Shown here: positions 6,567-13,094 of the stretch, one piece after another
Layout: every line of letters starts with the position of its first letter
Numbering within the stretch: position 1 is the first letter of the stretch
Source: an uncultured Eubacteriales bacterium
GTDB taxonomy: Bacteria; Bacillota; Clostridia; Oscillospirales; UBA644
Length of the DNA: 13,847 bases
Assembly (NCBI GenBank): GCA_934486965.1
Contig: CAKSQP010000030.1
Coordinates: 1 to 13,847, forward strand
Reading direction: 5' to 3'
Position numbers and translations under genes: made by a program
Notes under the pieces: generated by a model
What the model saw: the letters and a program-made list of their open reading frames with translations, nothing else
What the model was told of the DNA's origin: nothing
Database searches by the model: none

Positions 6567-6595
6567 GGGAAAAGAAAATTTATTTTTCCTTTCCC
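6567..6595 (+). terminator. Possible terminator hairpin downstream of the kinase
   Basis: GGGAAAAGAAAA and TTTTTCCTTTCCC can pair over about 12 bp with one mismatch around a TTTA loop. The stem is A/T-rich and no clean T-tract follows, so it is a weak candidate for the end of the two-component operon. Confidence 0.3.
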
Positions 6596-6642
6596 CTGAT
6601 ACCAACGCCGACATTTTCTTTAACACGAATATTTTAACCGCA

Positions 6643-6674
6643 AAACGGGAGCTGTAAAATCACAGCCCCCGTTT
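6643..6674. repeat. Hairpin A, duplicate of the terminator at 6752-6782
   Basis: A 13-bp stem (AAACGGGAGCTGT / ACAGCCCCCGTTT, one A-C mismatch) closes an AAAATC loop. The loop and the inner stem are identical to those of the hairpin 108 nt downstream, and loose similarity continues on both sides. Read on the minus strand it is followed by TTTTG, so it could act as a second terminator for the FMN-oxidase gene. Confidence 0.6.
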
Positions 6675-6751
6675 ATACTCGAATTAACCTGCCCATCATC
6701 ACTTTTCAGAGCGGAAACCTTGTCCCGCGCGCCGATTTAATTTCCGCTTGA

Positions 6752-6782
6752 AAACGCGGCTGTAAAATCACAGCCGCCGTTT
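6752..6782 (-). terminator. Terminator of the FMN-dependent oxidase gene (hairpin B)
   Basis: On the minus strand, AAACGGCGGCTGT-GATTTT-ACAGCCGCGTTT forms a stem of about 12 bp with one bulged base, ending in GTTTTC. It begins about 30 nt after the stop codon of the minus-strand gene at 6813. The matching copy at 6643-6674 lies just beyond it. Confidence 0.65.
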
Positions 6783-6812
6783 ATAAGCCTCACACGAAAA
6801 CACCGTTCCTCA

Positions 6813-7838
6813 TCACCTTTTCGGGACAAGAACGCAGTCGCGGGTGATTTCCGATACTTTCGAAACGCCGCACATCTTCATCGCGTCGCGCAGTTCCGCG
6901 CCTATCTTATCGATATAAGCGGCAACGCCCTCTTTGCCGCCGCCGTAAACGGCAGTGACGAACGGACGGGCGATAAGTACGCCGTCAGCCCCCAAAGCAA
7001 GCGCCTTAAAGACGTCCGCACCGCTGCGGAGCCCGCCGTCGACGAGAACTTTCATTGAACCGCCGACAGCGGAAACAATATCCTCAAGAACTTCGGCTGT
7101 CGCCGCACAGCCGTCAAGCACTCTTCCGCCGTGGTTTGAAACGACGATCGCGGCGGCGCCCGCCTCTTTTGCTTTAAGCGCGCCTTTTGCAGACATAACA
7201 CCCTTTATGATAAACGGCACTTCCGCCGCTTTTGAAATTTCGCGGAGTTCTTCGACCGTTTTTCTGCCTGCGGGCGGGGTTCTGCCCTGCAAAAAGGGAA
7301 GACCTGCGGCGTCGACGTCCATTGCGACGGCAAACGCTCCCGAATTTTTCACTTCCGCAAGTTTTGCCGCAAGCGTTTCTTCGTCCCACGGTTTGACCGT
7401 CGGGATTCCTCTGCCCCCGTTTTTTCTTATCGCCTCGGTCGCCGCCGTCATTACGGCAGGATCGACCCCGTCGCCCGTAAAAGCGACTATCCCCTTTTCG
7501 GCGCACGCGGGAACTAAAATATCGTTATACCCGATATCGTCAAGGCTGTCGCCGTAATGGAGTTTTACAGCCCCGACGGGCCCCGCGAAAAACGGATATG
7601 CAAAAGTCTCGCCGAAAAGGCTTACCGCCGTGTCGATTTCTTCCTCTTTTGCGACCGTATCCATAAGAAGCCGTATTTCTTTCCATTTGTCGTAATTTCT
7701 TATTGCGACGTCACCGATACCCTTGGCGCCCGGTCCGGGAAGACTGTTTCTGCAGGCTCTGCCGTTACATTCTTCGCACGCTTTGCAGTATTTGCCTACT
7801 TTGTCTCTCGCATTTTTTATACATTCGGAATAATCCAT
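6813..7838 (-). CDS. FMN-dependent alpha-hydroxy-acid oxidase-like protein with N-terminal Cys cluster
   Basis: 341 residues from the ATG at 7838-7836, behind AGGTGG with 5-6 nt spacing. An in-frame upstream start at 7868 would fall at the promoter and is rejected. The C-terminal three-quarters is a TIM barrel of the lactate/glycolate oxidase type: IIKGVMS (K212), SNHGGRVLDG with catalytic His H236 and R239, VDGGLRSGADVFKALALGA (267-285, FMN phosphate loop) and GVLIARPF. The usual Gln after SNHGGR is Val here. The N-terminus has a C18-x2-C21-x2-C24-x4-C29 cluster followed by LPGPGAKG, which classical members lack. It probably oxidises a 2-hydroxy acid using FMN, but substrate and electron acceptor are unknown. 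The Cys cluster could hold an Fe-S centre or zinc (inference). It is transcribed alone, divergently from the PHP gene. Confidence 0.85.
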   Translation of the reverse strand: MDYSECIKNARDKVGKYCKACEECNGRACRNSLPGPGAKGIGDVAIRNYDKWKEIRLLMDTVAKEEEIDTAVSLFGETFAYPFFAGPVGAVKLHYGDSLDDIGYNDILVPACAEKGIVAFTGDGVDPAVMTAATEAIRKNGGRGIPTVKPWDEETLAAKLAEVKNSGAFAVAMDVDAAGLPFLQGRTPPAGRKTVEELREISKAAEVPFIIKGVMSAKGALKAKEAGAAAIVVSNHGGRVLDGCAATAEVLEDIVSAVGGSMKVLVDGGLRSGADVFKALALGADGVLIARPFVTAVYGGGKEGVAAYIDKIGAELRDAMKMCGVSKVSEITRDCVLVPKR

Positions 7839-7858
7839 TCTTTCCACCTCTCTAAGCA

Positions 7859-7889
7859 AGTATAGCATAAAAATACGGAAAAATCCACC
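7859..7889 (-). promoter_or_regulatory. Promoter of the FMN-dependent oxidase gene
   Basis: On the minus strand an extended -10 TGC-TATACT (TATACT at 7864-7859) lies 20 nt before the start codon. A moderate -35, TGGATT, sits 17 nt upstream. It is back to back with the promoter of the PHP phosphatase gene. Confidence 0.65.
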
Positions 7890-7900
7890 CCCGAAAACTC

Positions 7901-7929
7901 TTGAATTTCAAAACGGGAAATGATATAAT
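7901..7929 (+). promoter_or_regulatory. Strong sigma-A-type promoter of the PHP phosphatase gene
   Basis: TTGAAT (7901-7906), a 17-nt spacer and an extended -10 TGA-TATAAT (hexamer 7924-7929). This is near consensus for the housekeeping sigma factor. The start codon is 19 nt downstream with a GGAGGGG site between, so the 5' leader is very short and leaves no room for a riboswitch or attenuator. Confidence 0.85.
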
Positions 7930-7948
7930 CAACGCGGAGGGGAAATTC

Positions 7949-8800
7949 ATGAGAGCCGACTATCATCTGCATACCGAATTCAGCGACGATTCGGAATATC
8001 CTGTCGAAAATGTCGTAAAGGACGCTGTTTTACTCGGACTTGACGAGATATGTTTTACCGACCATGTCGATTACGGGATAAAAAGAGACCCCGACGACCC
8101 TCGGGGAATAGAATACCGCCGCGGAGGCAAGGGAGAACCCGAATTCATTCCGCTTGTCAACACCGACAACAGGCGTTATACCGAAGAAATATTCAGACTT
8201 CGCGAAAAATACAGGAATAAAATTGCAATAAAACTCGGCATGGAATTCGGAATTCAGGTTTCGACAATTCCGCAATTTGAAGCCCTTTTTTCGAAATATC
8301 CGTTTGATTTTATAATTCTTTCGGTCCATCAGGTCGACAATAAAGAGTTCTGGACGCAGGAATTCCAGAATGGCAAAACGCAAAAGGAATATAATGAAAG
8401 ATATTACGAAGAAATTCTCAACGTTATCCGTAATTATCACGATTACAGCGTACTCGGACATCTTGACCTGATAAAAAGATACGACCAAGCGGGGATATAT
8501 CCGTTTGAAAAAACAAAACCCGTAATTACCGAAATATTGAAAACCGTGATTTCCGACGGAAAAGGAATTGAAATCAACACTTCAAGCCACAGATACGGGA
8601 TTGACGACCTTACGCCGTCGACCGAGATACTAAGTCTTTACCGCGAACTCGGCGGCAGGATAATAACGATAGGCAGCGACAGCCACAAAAAAGAACATCT
8701 CGGAGCGTATATCGACGAAACAAGAAGCGTATTGAGAAAAATCGGATTTACGGAATTCTGTACTTTCGAAAAAATGGACCCGATTTTCCATACCCTTTGA
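7949..8800 (+). CDS. PHP-family histidinol-phosphatase (HisK-type)
   Basis: 283 residues from the ATG at 7949, 6 nt after GGAGGGG. An earlier in-frame start at 7901 would lie inside the -35 box and is rejected. The polymerase-and-histidinol-phosphatase metal-binding motifs are complete: H6-x-H8, FTDH (H39), GMEFG (E99), ILSVHQ (H127), VLGHLDL (H171) and GSDSH (D244, H246). Length and motif order match HisK/HisJ histidinol-phosphatases, which release phosphate from L-histidinol phosphate in histidine synthesis using a multi-metal centre. No other his gene is adjacent and the promoter has no visible His control, so another phosphoester substrate is possible. It ends at a strong terminator. Confidence 0.88.
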   Translation: MRADYHLHTEFSDDSEYPVENVVKDAVLLGLDEICFTDHVDYGIKRDPDDPRGIEYRRGGKGEPEFIPLVNTDNRRYTEEIFRLREKYRNKIAIKLGMEFGIQVSTIPQFEALFSKYPFDFIILSVHQVDNKEFWTQEFQNGKTQKEYNERYYEEILNVIRNYHDYSVLGHLDLIKRYDQAGIYPFEKTKPVITEILKTVISDGKGIEINTSSHRYGIDDLTPSTEILSLYRELGGRIITIGSDSHKKEHLGAYIDETRSVLRKIGFTEFCTFEKMDPIFHTL

Positions 8801-8807
8801 AAAAATG

Positions 8808-8837
8808 AAAAAAGGCGGCATTTAATGCCGCCTTTTT
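8808..8837. terminator. Bidirectional intrinsic terminator
   Basis: AAAAAGGCGGCAT / ATGCCGCCTTTTT forms a perfect 13-bp stem with a TTA loop (8822-8824), A-rich on the left and T-rich on the right. It sits 8 nt after the PHP gene stop and 18 nt from the stop of the convergent surface-protein gene, so it serves both. Confidence 0.93.
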
Positions 8838-8854
8838 CTTAAACAAAGGACAAA

Positions 8855-10756
8855 TTATCTGTTTACTTTCTTTCTCATAAAGAGAAGAGCCGTCGCGGAA
8901 ATTGCAAGCAGGGTGACCCATACGGCGGTCATACCGTCCGCAGTGTTCGGGTTCGAGGGAGTGGTATTTCCGCCCGTTGTTCCGCCGCCTGTTGTGCCGC
9001 CCGAAGTTCCGCCGCCGGAAGTTTCGGTAACGAATTCCGCAGAAAGGAGAATTGCTCCGCCGTCTTCAACGACAAAGGAATATTTTCCGTTTTCGGGGAT
9101 TATCTCGTTTTCGCCGAGGAAGACTTTCGAAACTTTATAGCCGTCCGCCGCAACGGGGGTAACGGTAACCGTTTCACCCGCTCTTGCCGCAGAAACGTCG
9201 GTCGTGAGAGAGCCGTTTTCGCAAGCCGCAATTCTGTTTATATAATAAACCGTTTTTCTGCCCGTTTCTTTCATATAAGAGGGAGAGAACATCTGACCGT
9301 CTTTAGAAAGCGCCCATACGGTAACAAGGCAGTTTACATCATCTTCAACGCTGAGATCTGCAAGATATTTTTCGGTAAAGAGGTTTATGCGGGCAATAAC
9401 TTTGCCTTTCATTTCGGTTTTTGCGTCCTCGGTTGCTTCTTCAAGAGCCGCAAGAAGTTCGTCTGAACTGTATTCTATCTCTTCGCCGAGATATTCGACC
9501 ATGATAGCAAGAACATCGTCGAGCATTGCGGAAAGTTTATCCATATAATCGGAGAAAGAAATTTCAAGGTTTGCGTTCATTCCGGCGTTCATAAGAACAA
9601 AGAACGACATCGCATAGATATTGAGGAATTCGTCGTCGGTCATCTCAGCCGCAACGCCGTCACCTATCTTACCGAAGAAAAAGCCTTCGGGAATAAAGAC
9701 CGCGCCGTCTTTTCCGTTCGCGCAGTTACCGTTCGTTACGGTTCCCGCAACGTAGATATCGCCTTTCGGGAGTTCGGGTTCGACCTCATCTCCGCCGTCA
9801 TAACTTGAAATAATGGGTCCGTCGTTCATTGCGGGAGCAAGAACGAAACCCGCGCCGCCTTCGCCGTCTTCGCTTATACTGTCGCCGCCGAAAACGTCGC
9901 CCGCAATTTTAATAACGGAAGAAGTACCCGCATAAAGACCGACGCCGCCGAAAGCCGGATAGTCGGCTATCACTTTACCGCCGACAACGTTTCCGCCTAC
10001 GGTAAGTTTACCGCCGATAAGGTTTGCCGAAACGCCGTCGCCTGCCATGATCTCAAAGCCGAGTTCGTCGGGGAGAATAAAGTCTTCCGCGAAATTAACG
10101 GTAAGAGTTCCGCCCGCAACATTTCCGGTAATATTTATAACGGCATTATTGTCTGCCGAAACGCCGATACTGCCGGAAATGGTTATATAGGAATCCGGAT
10201 ATCCGCCTACCGTAACAGTGATATCGGTTCCGAAAACATCGCCGTTGACGGTAACTTCGGAACTGTCTGCGGCATAAAGGCCCGCCTCTGTTCCGAACCA
10301 TACTATCTCTTCGGTGTTGAGGTCTATGTTTCTCGCTGTGGGTTTAACATTTCCGTTTACGGTCACTTTCGCGTCGCCCGTAACGTTGAGGTTGCCGACA
10401 TCGCCGTTTACTGTCGCATCAAGTTCGCCGCCGATAAGGACTATTTCGGTGACAGTAAGATTTGCGGTATCGATCTCAAGTTTTCCTGCACCGTCGAAAG
10501 CCAAAGCGTCGAAAGTCGCGCCCTCTGCCGCCGCCGAAAGTTTAAGGGTCACGCCCTCGGGAATTACAATAGATTCAAATTCGTAAATATAGTCGCCTGA
10601 GCATATTATCTCAACGGTATCCCCTTTTATCGCATCAGCTACCGCGTCTATAATATCCGCATAGTCGGTAGTTGCGGGAGCGGCAAAAGCCGTAAGAGAT
10701 GTGAGGACGAGAGACAGAACGAGAATTATCGCTGTTGCAGTCGCCAGTTTTTTCAT
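8855..10756 (-). CDS. Secreted, sortase-anchored surface protein with beta-helix-like repeats
   Basis: 633 residues; the ATG follows GGAGG with 7-nt spacing. A signal peptide (about 1-25) ends in AFA before APATT. Residues about 60-345 are beta-rich with a recurring [VI]-x-G-[DNST]-[VI] motif (VNGDV 116, VNGNV 133, VNGDV 170, ISGSI 193, ITGNV 209, VGGNV 253, IAGDV 284, VAGTV 336), suggesting a right-handed beta-helix. An alpha-helical acidic region follows (about 372-470). A beta module (about 515-575, GETVTVTPVAADGYKV) resembles bacterial Ig-like or Flg_new repeats. The C-terminus has a Gly/Thr-rich wall-spanning linker (580-600), a sorting-type signal NPNTA (602-606), a hydrophobic helix and a basic tail MRKKVNR. 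It should be covalently attached to the cell wall. Its function (adhesion, glycan binding or other) cannot be read from the sequence. Confidence 0.85.
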   Translation of the reverse strand: MKKLATATAIILVLSLVLTSLTAFAAPATTDYADIIDAVADAIKGDTVEIICSGDYIYEFESIVIPEGVTLKLSAAAEGATFDALAFDGAGKLEIDTANLTVTEIVLIGGELDATVNGDVGNLNVTGDAKVTVNGNVKPTARNIDLNTEEIVWFGTEAGLYAADSSEVTVNGDVFGTDITVTVGGYPDSYITISGSIGVSADNNAVINITGNVAGGTLTVNFAEDFILPDELGFEIMAGDGVSANLIGGKLTVGGNVVGGKVIADYPAFGGVGLYAGTSSVIKIAGDVFGGDSISEDGEGGAGFVLAPAMNDGPIISSYDGGDEVEPELPKGDIYVAGTVTNGNCANGKDGAVFIPEGFFFGKIGDGVAAEMTDDEFLNIYAMSFFVLMNAGMNANLEISFSDYMDKLSAMLDDVLAIMVEYLGEEIEYSSDELLAALEEATEDAKTEMKGKVIARINLFTEKYLADLSVEDDVNCLVTVWALSKDGQMFSPSYMKETGRKTVYYINRIAACENGSLTTDVSAARAGETVTVTPVAADGYKVSKVFLGENEIIPENGKYSFVVEDGGAILLSAEFVTETSGGGTSGGTTGGGTTGGNTTPSNPNTADGMTAVWVTLLAISATALLFMRKKVNR

Positions 10757-10800
10757 TGAATTACCTCCGAAATTATTGTTTTTATATGGATCCGCTCTTT

Positions 10801-11481
10801 TCAGAGCAGAGTTCCTTCTTCAGACGCTCTGACCGTCTCCGCGATTATTTCTTTCGCGATGTTTTCAAGGTCAAGAGTTTTAACAAGATTTACCGCCTCC
10901 GCAATTTTTTCTTCGGGGACGTTGTAAATTTTAAGACAGCAGTTAAGCAGTCTTGCAATTTTGTCTTCGACGGTAAAATAGAAATCGCTTTTTCTCTGCA
11001 TATAGCCGCGGACTATCCCCGAAGTCGCGATATCGAGTTCGTAAAAGTCCTTTGACGCCGCGTCGGGCAGATATCCCGCGAATATCTTTTCGAGTTTCAG
11101 CGCCGTACTGCGGCAGATGAATTCAGACGTCGTCGGAAGAGTATACGCCGTGACATAAAGATCACGAAGAGCCTCGCTCGTTTCGGAAATATACACCTGC
11201 AAGGAAGTTTCCGCCGCGTAAAGCATTACGGGGTCGTCGGTGTCTATCAGTTTTTCGGCAAGCGAAAACTGACTTCCGAACATGATCTTCACAAGTTCCA
11301 GAAGCACCGCTTCCTTATCGGAATACGCCCTGAAAAACGCACTCGTCGCCATTCCCGCGGCTTTTGATATTTCCGCTATCGTAGTGTTCTGATATCCCTT
11401 TTCAAGAAAGGATATCACGGCGGCATGGAGCATTTTCTTTTTTGTCTGTATACCGCTCGGCTGAATTCCCCTTTTTGCCAT
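10801..11481 (-). CDS. TetR/AcrR-family transcriptional regulator
   Basis: 226 residues. The N-terminal DNA-binding domain (about 12-60) has the family pattern: ALA-like helix AAVISFLEKGYQNTTIAEISKAAGM, then the recognition helix ATSAFFRAYSDKEAVLLEL. The C-terminal two-thirds is a helical ligand-binding and dimerisation domain with no recognisable ligand specificity. A palindrome, AACGTAAT-N4-ATTACGTT, lies between the promoter and the start codon, so it very likely represses itself. The next gene downstream, 44 nt away on the same strand with no terminator between, encodes the wall-anchored surface protein. Read-through control of that gene is therefore plausible. The start ATG at 11481 follows AGAGGA at close spacing. 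Confidence 0.92.
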   Translation of the reverse strand: MAKRGIQPSGIQTKKKMLHAAVISFLEKGYQNTTIAEISKAAGMATSAFFRAYSDKEAVLLELVKIMFGSQFSLAEKLIDTDDPVMLYAAETSLQVYISETSEALRDLYVTAYTLPTTSEFICRSTALKLEKIFAGYLPDAASKDFYELDIATSGIVRGYMQRKSDFYFTVEDKIARLLNCCLKIYNVPEEKIAEAVNLVKTLDLENIAKEIIAETVRASEEGTLL

Positions 11482-11496
11482 TCTTCCTCTTCCCGA

Positions 11497-11516
11497 AACG
11501 TAATTGTGATTACGTT
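11497..11516. promoter_or_regulatory. Palindromic operator for the TetR-family regulator
   Basis: Perfect 8-bp half-sites AACGTAAT and ATTACGTT are separated by TGTG. It lies 15 nt upstream of the regulator start codon and overlaps the expected transcription start, 3 nt from the -10 box. Size, symmetry and position are typical of TetR-family autorepression sites. No second copy is seen in front of other genes in the window. Confidence 0.8.
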
Positions 11517-11519
11517 CAC

Positions 11520-11548
11520 ATTATACATTATTTCCCTGCCGATTGCAA
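11520..11548 (-). promoter_or_regulatory. Promoter of the TetR-family regulator gene
   Basis: On the minus strand, TTGCAA (11548-11543), a 17-nt spacer and a perfect TATAAT (11525-11520). Transcription should begin inside the palindrome at 11497-11516. Confidence 0.75.
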
Positions 11549-11552
11549 TAGT

Positions 11553-11578
11553 TTTTCGGTATATCCGAAAATTTTTTT
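11553..11578 (+). terminator. Plus-strand terminator-like hairpin between glpK and the TetR gene
   Basis: TTTTCGG / CCGAAAA pairs around a TATAT loop and is followed by seven T residues on the plus strand. No plus-strand gene lies upstream. Read on the minus strand, where glpK ends, the hairpin lacks a T-tract, so it is a poor terminator for glpK. It overlaps no other element except the region upstream of the TetR promoter. Confidence 0.35.
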
Positions 11579-11603
11579 GTCACGGGTCTCCGTCCGCGTT
11601 TCC

Positions 11604-13091
11604 TTATTCCGAAAGCCAGCCCGACGCCCTTTTCACGGCTTTATGCCACATCTCGAGTTTTTCCGCCGCCTCTTTTTTCGACATCTGCGGCTTAAAAATA
11701 CGGTCGGTCTTCTGCATTTCGGCAATTTCCGATTTATCGGGGTAAAATCCGACGGTAAGCCCCGCAAGGGTCGCGGCACCGAGCGCCGTCGTTTCGATTA
11801 TCTTCGGACGGATTATATCGACTCCCGAAATATCCGCCTGAAACTGCATTAAAAATCCGTTTGCCGCGGCACCGCCGTCGACTTTGAGTTTTCCCGCTCT
11901 TTTCCCCGTTTCCGCAGAAAGGCAGGAAAGGACGTCCTGAGATTGATACGCTATCGACTCAAGCGCCGCCCTGACTATATGATTCGTGTTCGTTCCTCTC
12001 GTAATTCCGCCGACCGTTCCGCGGGAATACATATCCCAATACGGCGCGCCGAGCCCCGTAAATGCGGGAACAAGGACAACTCCGCCCGTATCCTTTACCG
12101 ACAAAGCCGCGTCCTCACTGTCGGAGGCGTTCAAGATAAGTTGCATTTCGTCTCTGAGCCACTGAACGACCGCGCCGCCCGTAAAGACACTGCCCTCAAC
12201 GGCGTAGGAATGTTTTCCTTTCATTTCCGCCGCCGCAGTCGTTATAAGTCCGTTTGCGGGAATTCTGAACTTCTCTCCGACGTTCATCAAAAGAAAACAG
12301 CCCGTTCCGTAAGTATTTTTGACGTCTCCCTCTTCAAAGCAACTCTGCCCGAAAAGCGACGCCTGCTGGTCGCCCGCAATTCCCGTTATCGGAACCGTTT
12401 TTCCGTCGACAAGCGCCTCCCCGAAAAAGTCGCCCGACTGTTTTACTTCGGGGAGCATTGCTTTCGGGATATCGAAATAGGAAAGCAAAGTTTCGTCCCA
12501 TTCATGCGTTTTTATATTGTAAAGCATCGTGCGGGAAGCGTTCGTTTCGTCGGTCGCATGGACTTTTCTTTTCGAAAAGCGCCACAGAAGCCAGCAGTCG
12601 ACCGTTCCGAACAGAAGTTCGCCCGCCTCGGCGCGCCGTCTCGCGTCGGGGACGTTATCAAGTATCCATTTTATTTTCGTCGCGGAAAAATACGCGTCGG
12701 TGACAAGCCCTGTGTTTTCCCTTATGTAAGAATTCATCTCCGACTTCTTTATCTCGTCGCAGAGGTCGCTCGTCCGTCGGCACTGCCACACTATCGCGTT
12801 ATAGACGGGTTTTCCAGTGTTTTTATCCCAGACGACCGTCGTTTCACGCTGATTCGTAATTCCTATCGCGGCAATTTCGTCGGCGGAAATGCCCGTTTTC
12901 ATAACGGCTTCTTCAAGAACGCTTTTTTGAGTAAAATAAATTTCTTCGGGGTCGTGTTCGACATAGCCCGCTTTCGGATATATCTGTCTGAATTCGCGCT
13001 GTGCTTTTCCGACAATCTCCATGTCGGCGTCGAAGACGACGGCGCGCGACGAAGTCGTTCCCTGATCGAGGGCGATAACGTATTTTTTCAT
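11604..13091 (-). CDS. glpK: Glycerol kinase
   Basis: 495 residues, the usual family length. It phosphorylates glycerol to sn-glycerol-3-phosphate with ATP in the cytoplasm. FGGY-kinase motifs are intact: DQGTTSSRA (9-17), NQRETTVVWD with glycerol-binding R82 and E83, Y134, GIAGDQQASLFGQ with catalytic D241, NTYGTGCFLLMN (259-270) and VDGGAAANGFLMQFQAD (404-420). The segment before the catalytic Asp (about 219-235) has no histidine where the low-GC Gram-positive enzymes activated by HPr phosphorylation carry one, so that control may be absent (inference from remembered sequences). The start codon is 3 nt after the stop of the upstream lipase-like gene, and its Shine-Dalgarno (GAGGTAAG) overlaps that gene's end, pointing to co-translation. 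Confidence 0.97.
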   Translation of the reverse strand: MKKYVIALDQGTTSSRAVVFDADMEIVGKAQREFRQIYPKAGYVEHDPEEIYFTQKSVLEEAVMKTGISADEIAAIGITNQRETTVVWDKNTGKPVYNAIVWQCRRTSDLCDEIKKSEMNSYIRENTGLVTDAYFSATKIKWILDNVPDARRRAEAGELLFGTVDCWLLWRFSKRKVHATDETNASRTMLYNIKTHEWDETLLSYFDIPKAMLPEVKQSGDFFGEALVDGKTVPITGIAGDQQASLFGQSCFEEGDVKNTYGTGCFLLMNVGEKFRIPANGLITTAAAEMKGKHSYAVEGSVFTGGAVVQWLRDEMQLILNASDSEDAALSVKDTGGVVLVPAFTGLGAPYWDMYSRGTVGGITRGTNTNHIVRAALESIAYQSQDVLSCLSAETGKRAGKLKVDGGAAANGFLMQFQADISGVDIIRPKIIETTALGAATLAGLTVGFYPDKSEIAEMQKTDRIFKPQMSKKEAAEKLEMWHKAVKRASGWLSE

Positions 13092-13094
13092 ATC

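Larger units (their letters stand above)
6316..6812. other. Gene-free stretch between convergent kinase and FMN-oxidase genes
   Basis: The 497 nt hold the tail of repeat copy 1, repeat copy 2 (6367-6523), a T/A-rich hairpin (6567-6595) and two related hairpins (6643-6674 and 6752-6782). I find no gene here with a ribosome-binding site and a recognisable protein. The open frame at 6358-6657 is a by-product of the duplication. The region appears to have grown by local duplication of gene ends. Confidence 0.7.

Noticed and set aside
6358..6657. 99-codon open frame in the gap after the kinase
   Set aside because: It reads the duplicated kinase tail out of frame, with no Shine-Dalgarno and no homologous look.
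6316..6812. Insertion-sequence or MITE remnant
   Set aside because: No terminal inverted repeats, target-site duplication or transposase fragment. The repeats are copies of adjacent gene ends.
6955..7557. 200-codon plus-strand open frame opposite the FMN oxidase
   Set aside because: Ala/Ser/Pro-rich mirror of the Gly/Ala-rich enzyme, with no start signals.
7839..7948. Riboswitch or T-box in front of the PHP phosphatase gene
   Set aside because: The promoter lies about 20 nt from the start codon, leaving no leader long enough for such an element.
8913..9140. Pro/Val-rich plus-strand frame opposite the surface-protein linker
   Set aside because: Mirror of the Gly/Thr-rich wall linker on the other strand; low-complexity artefact.
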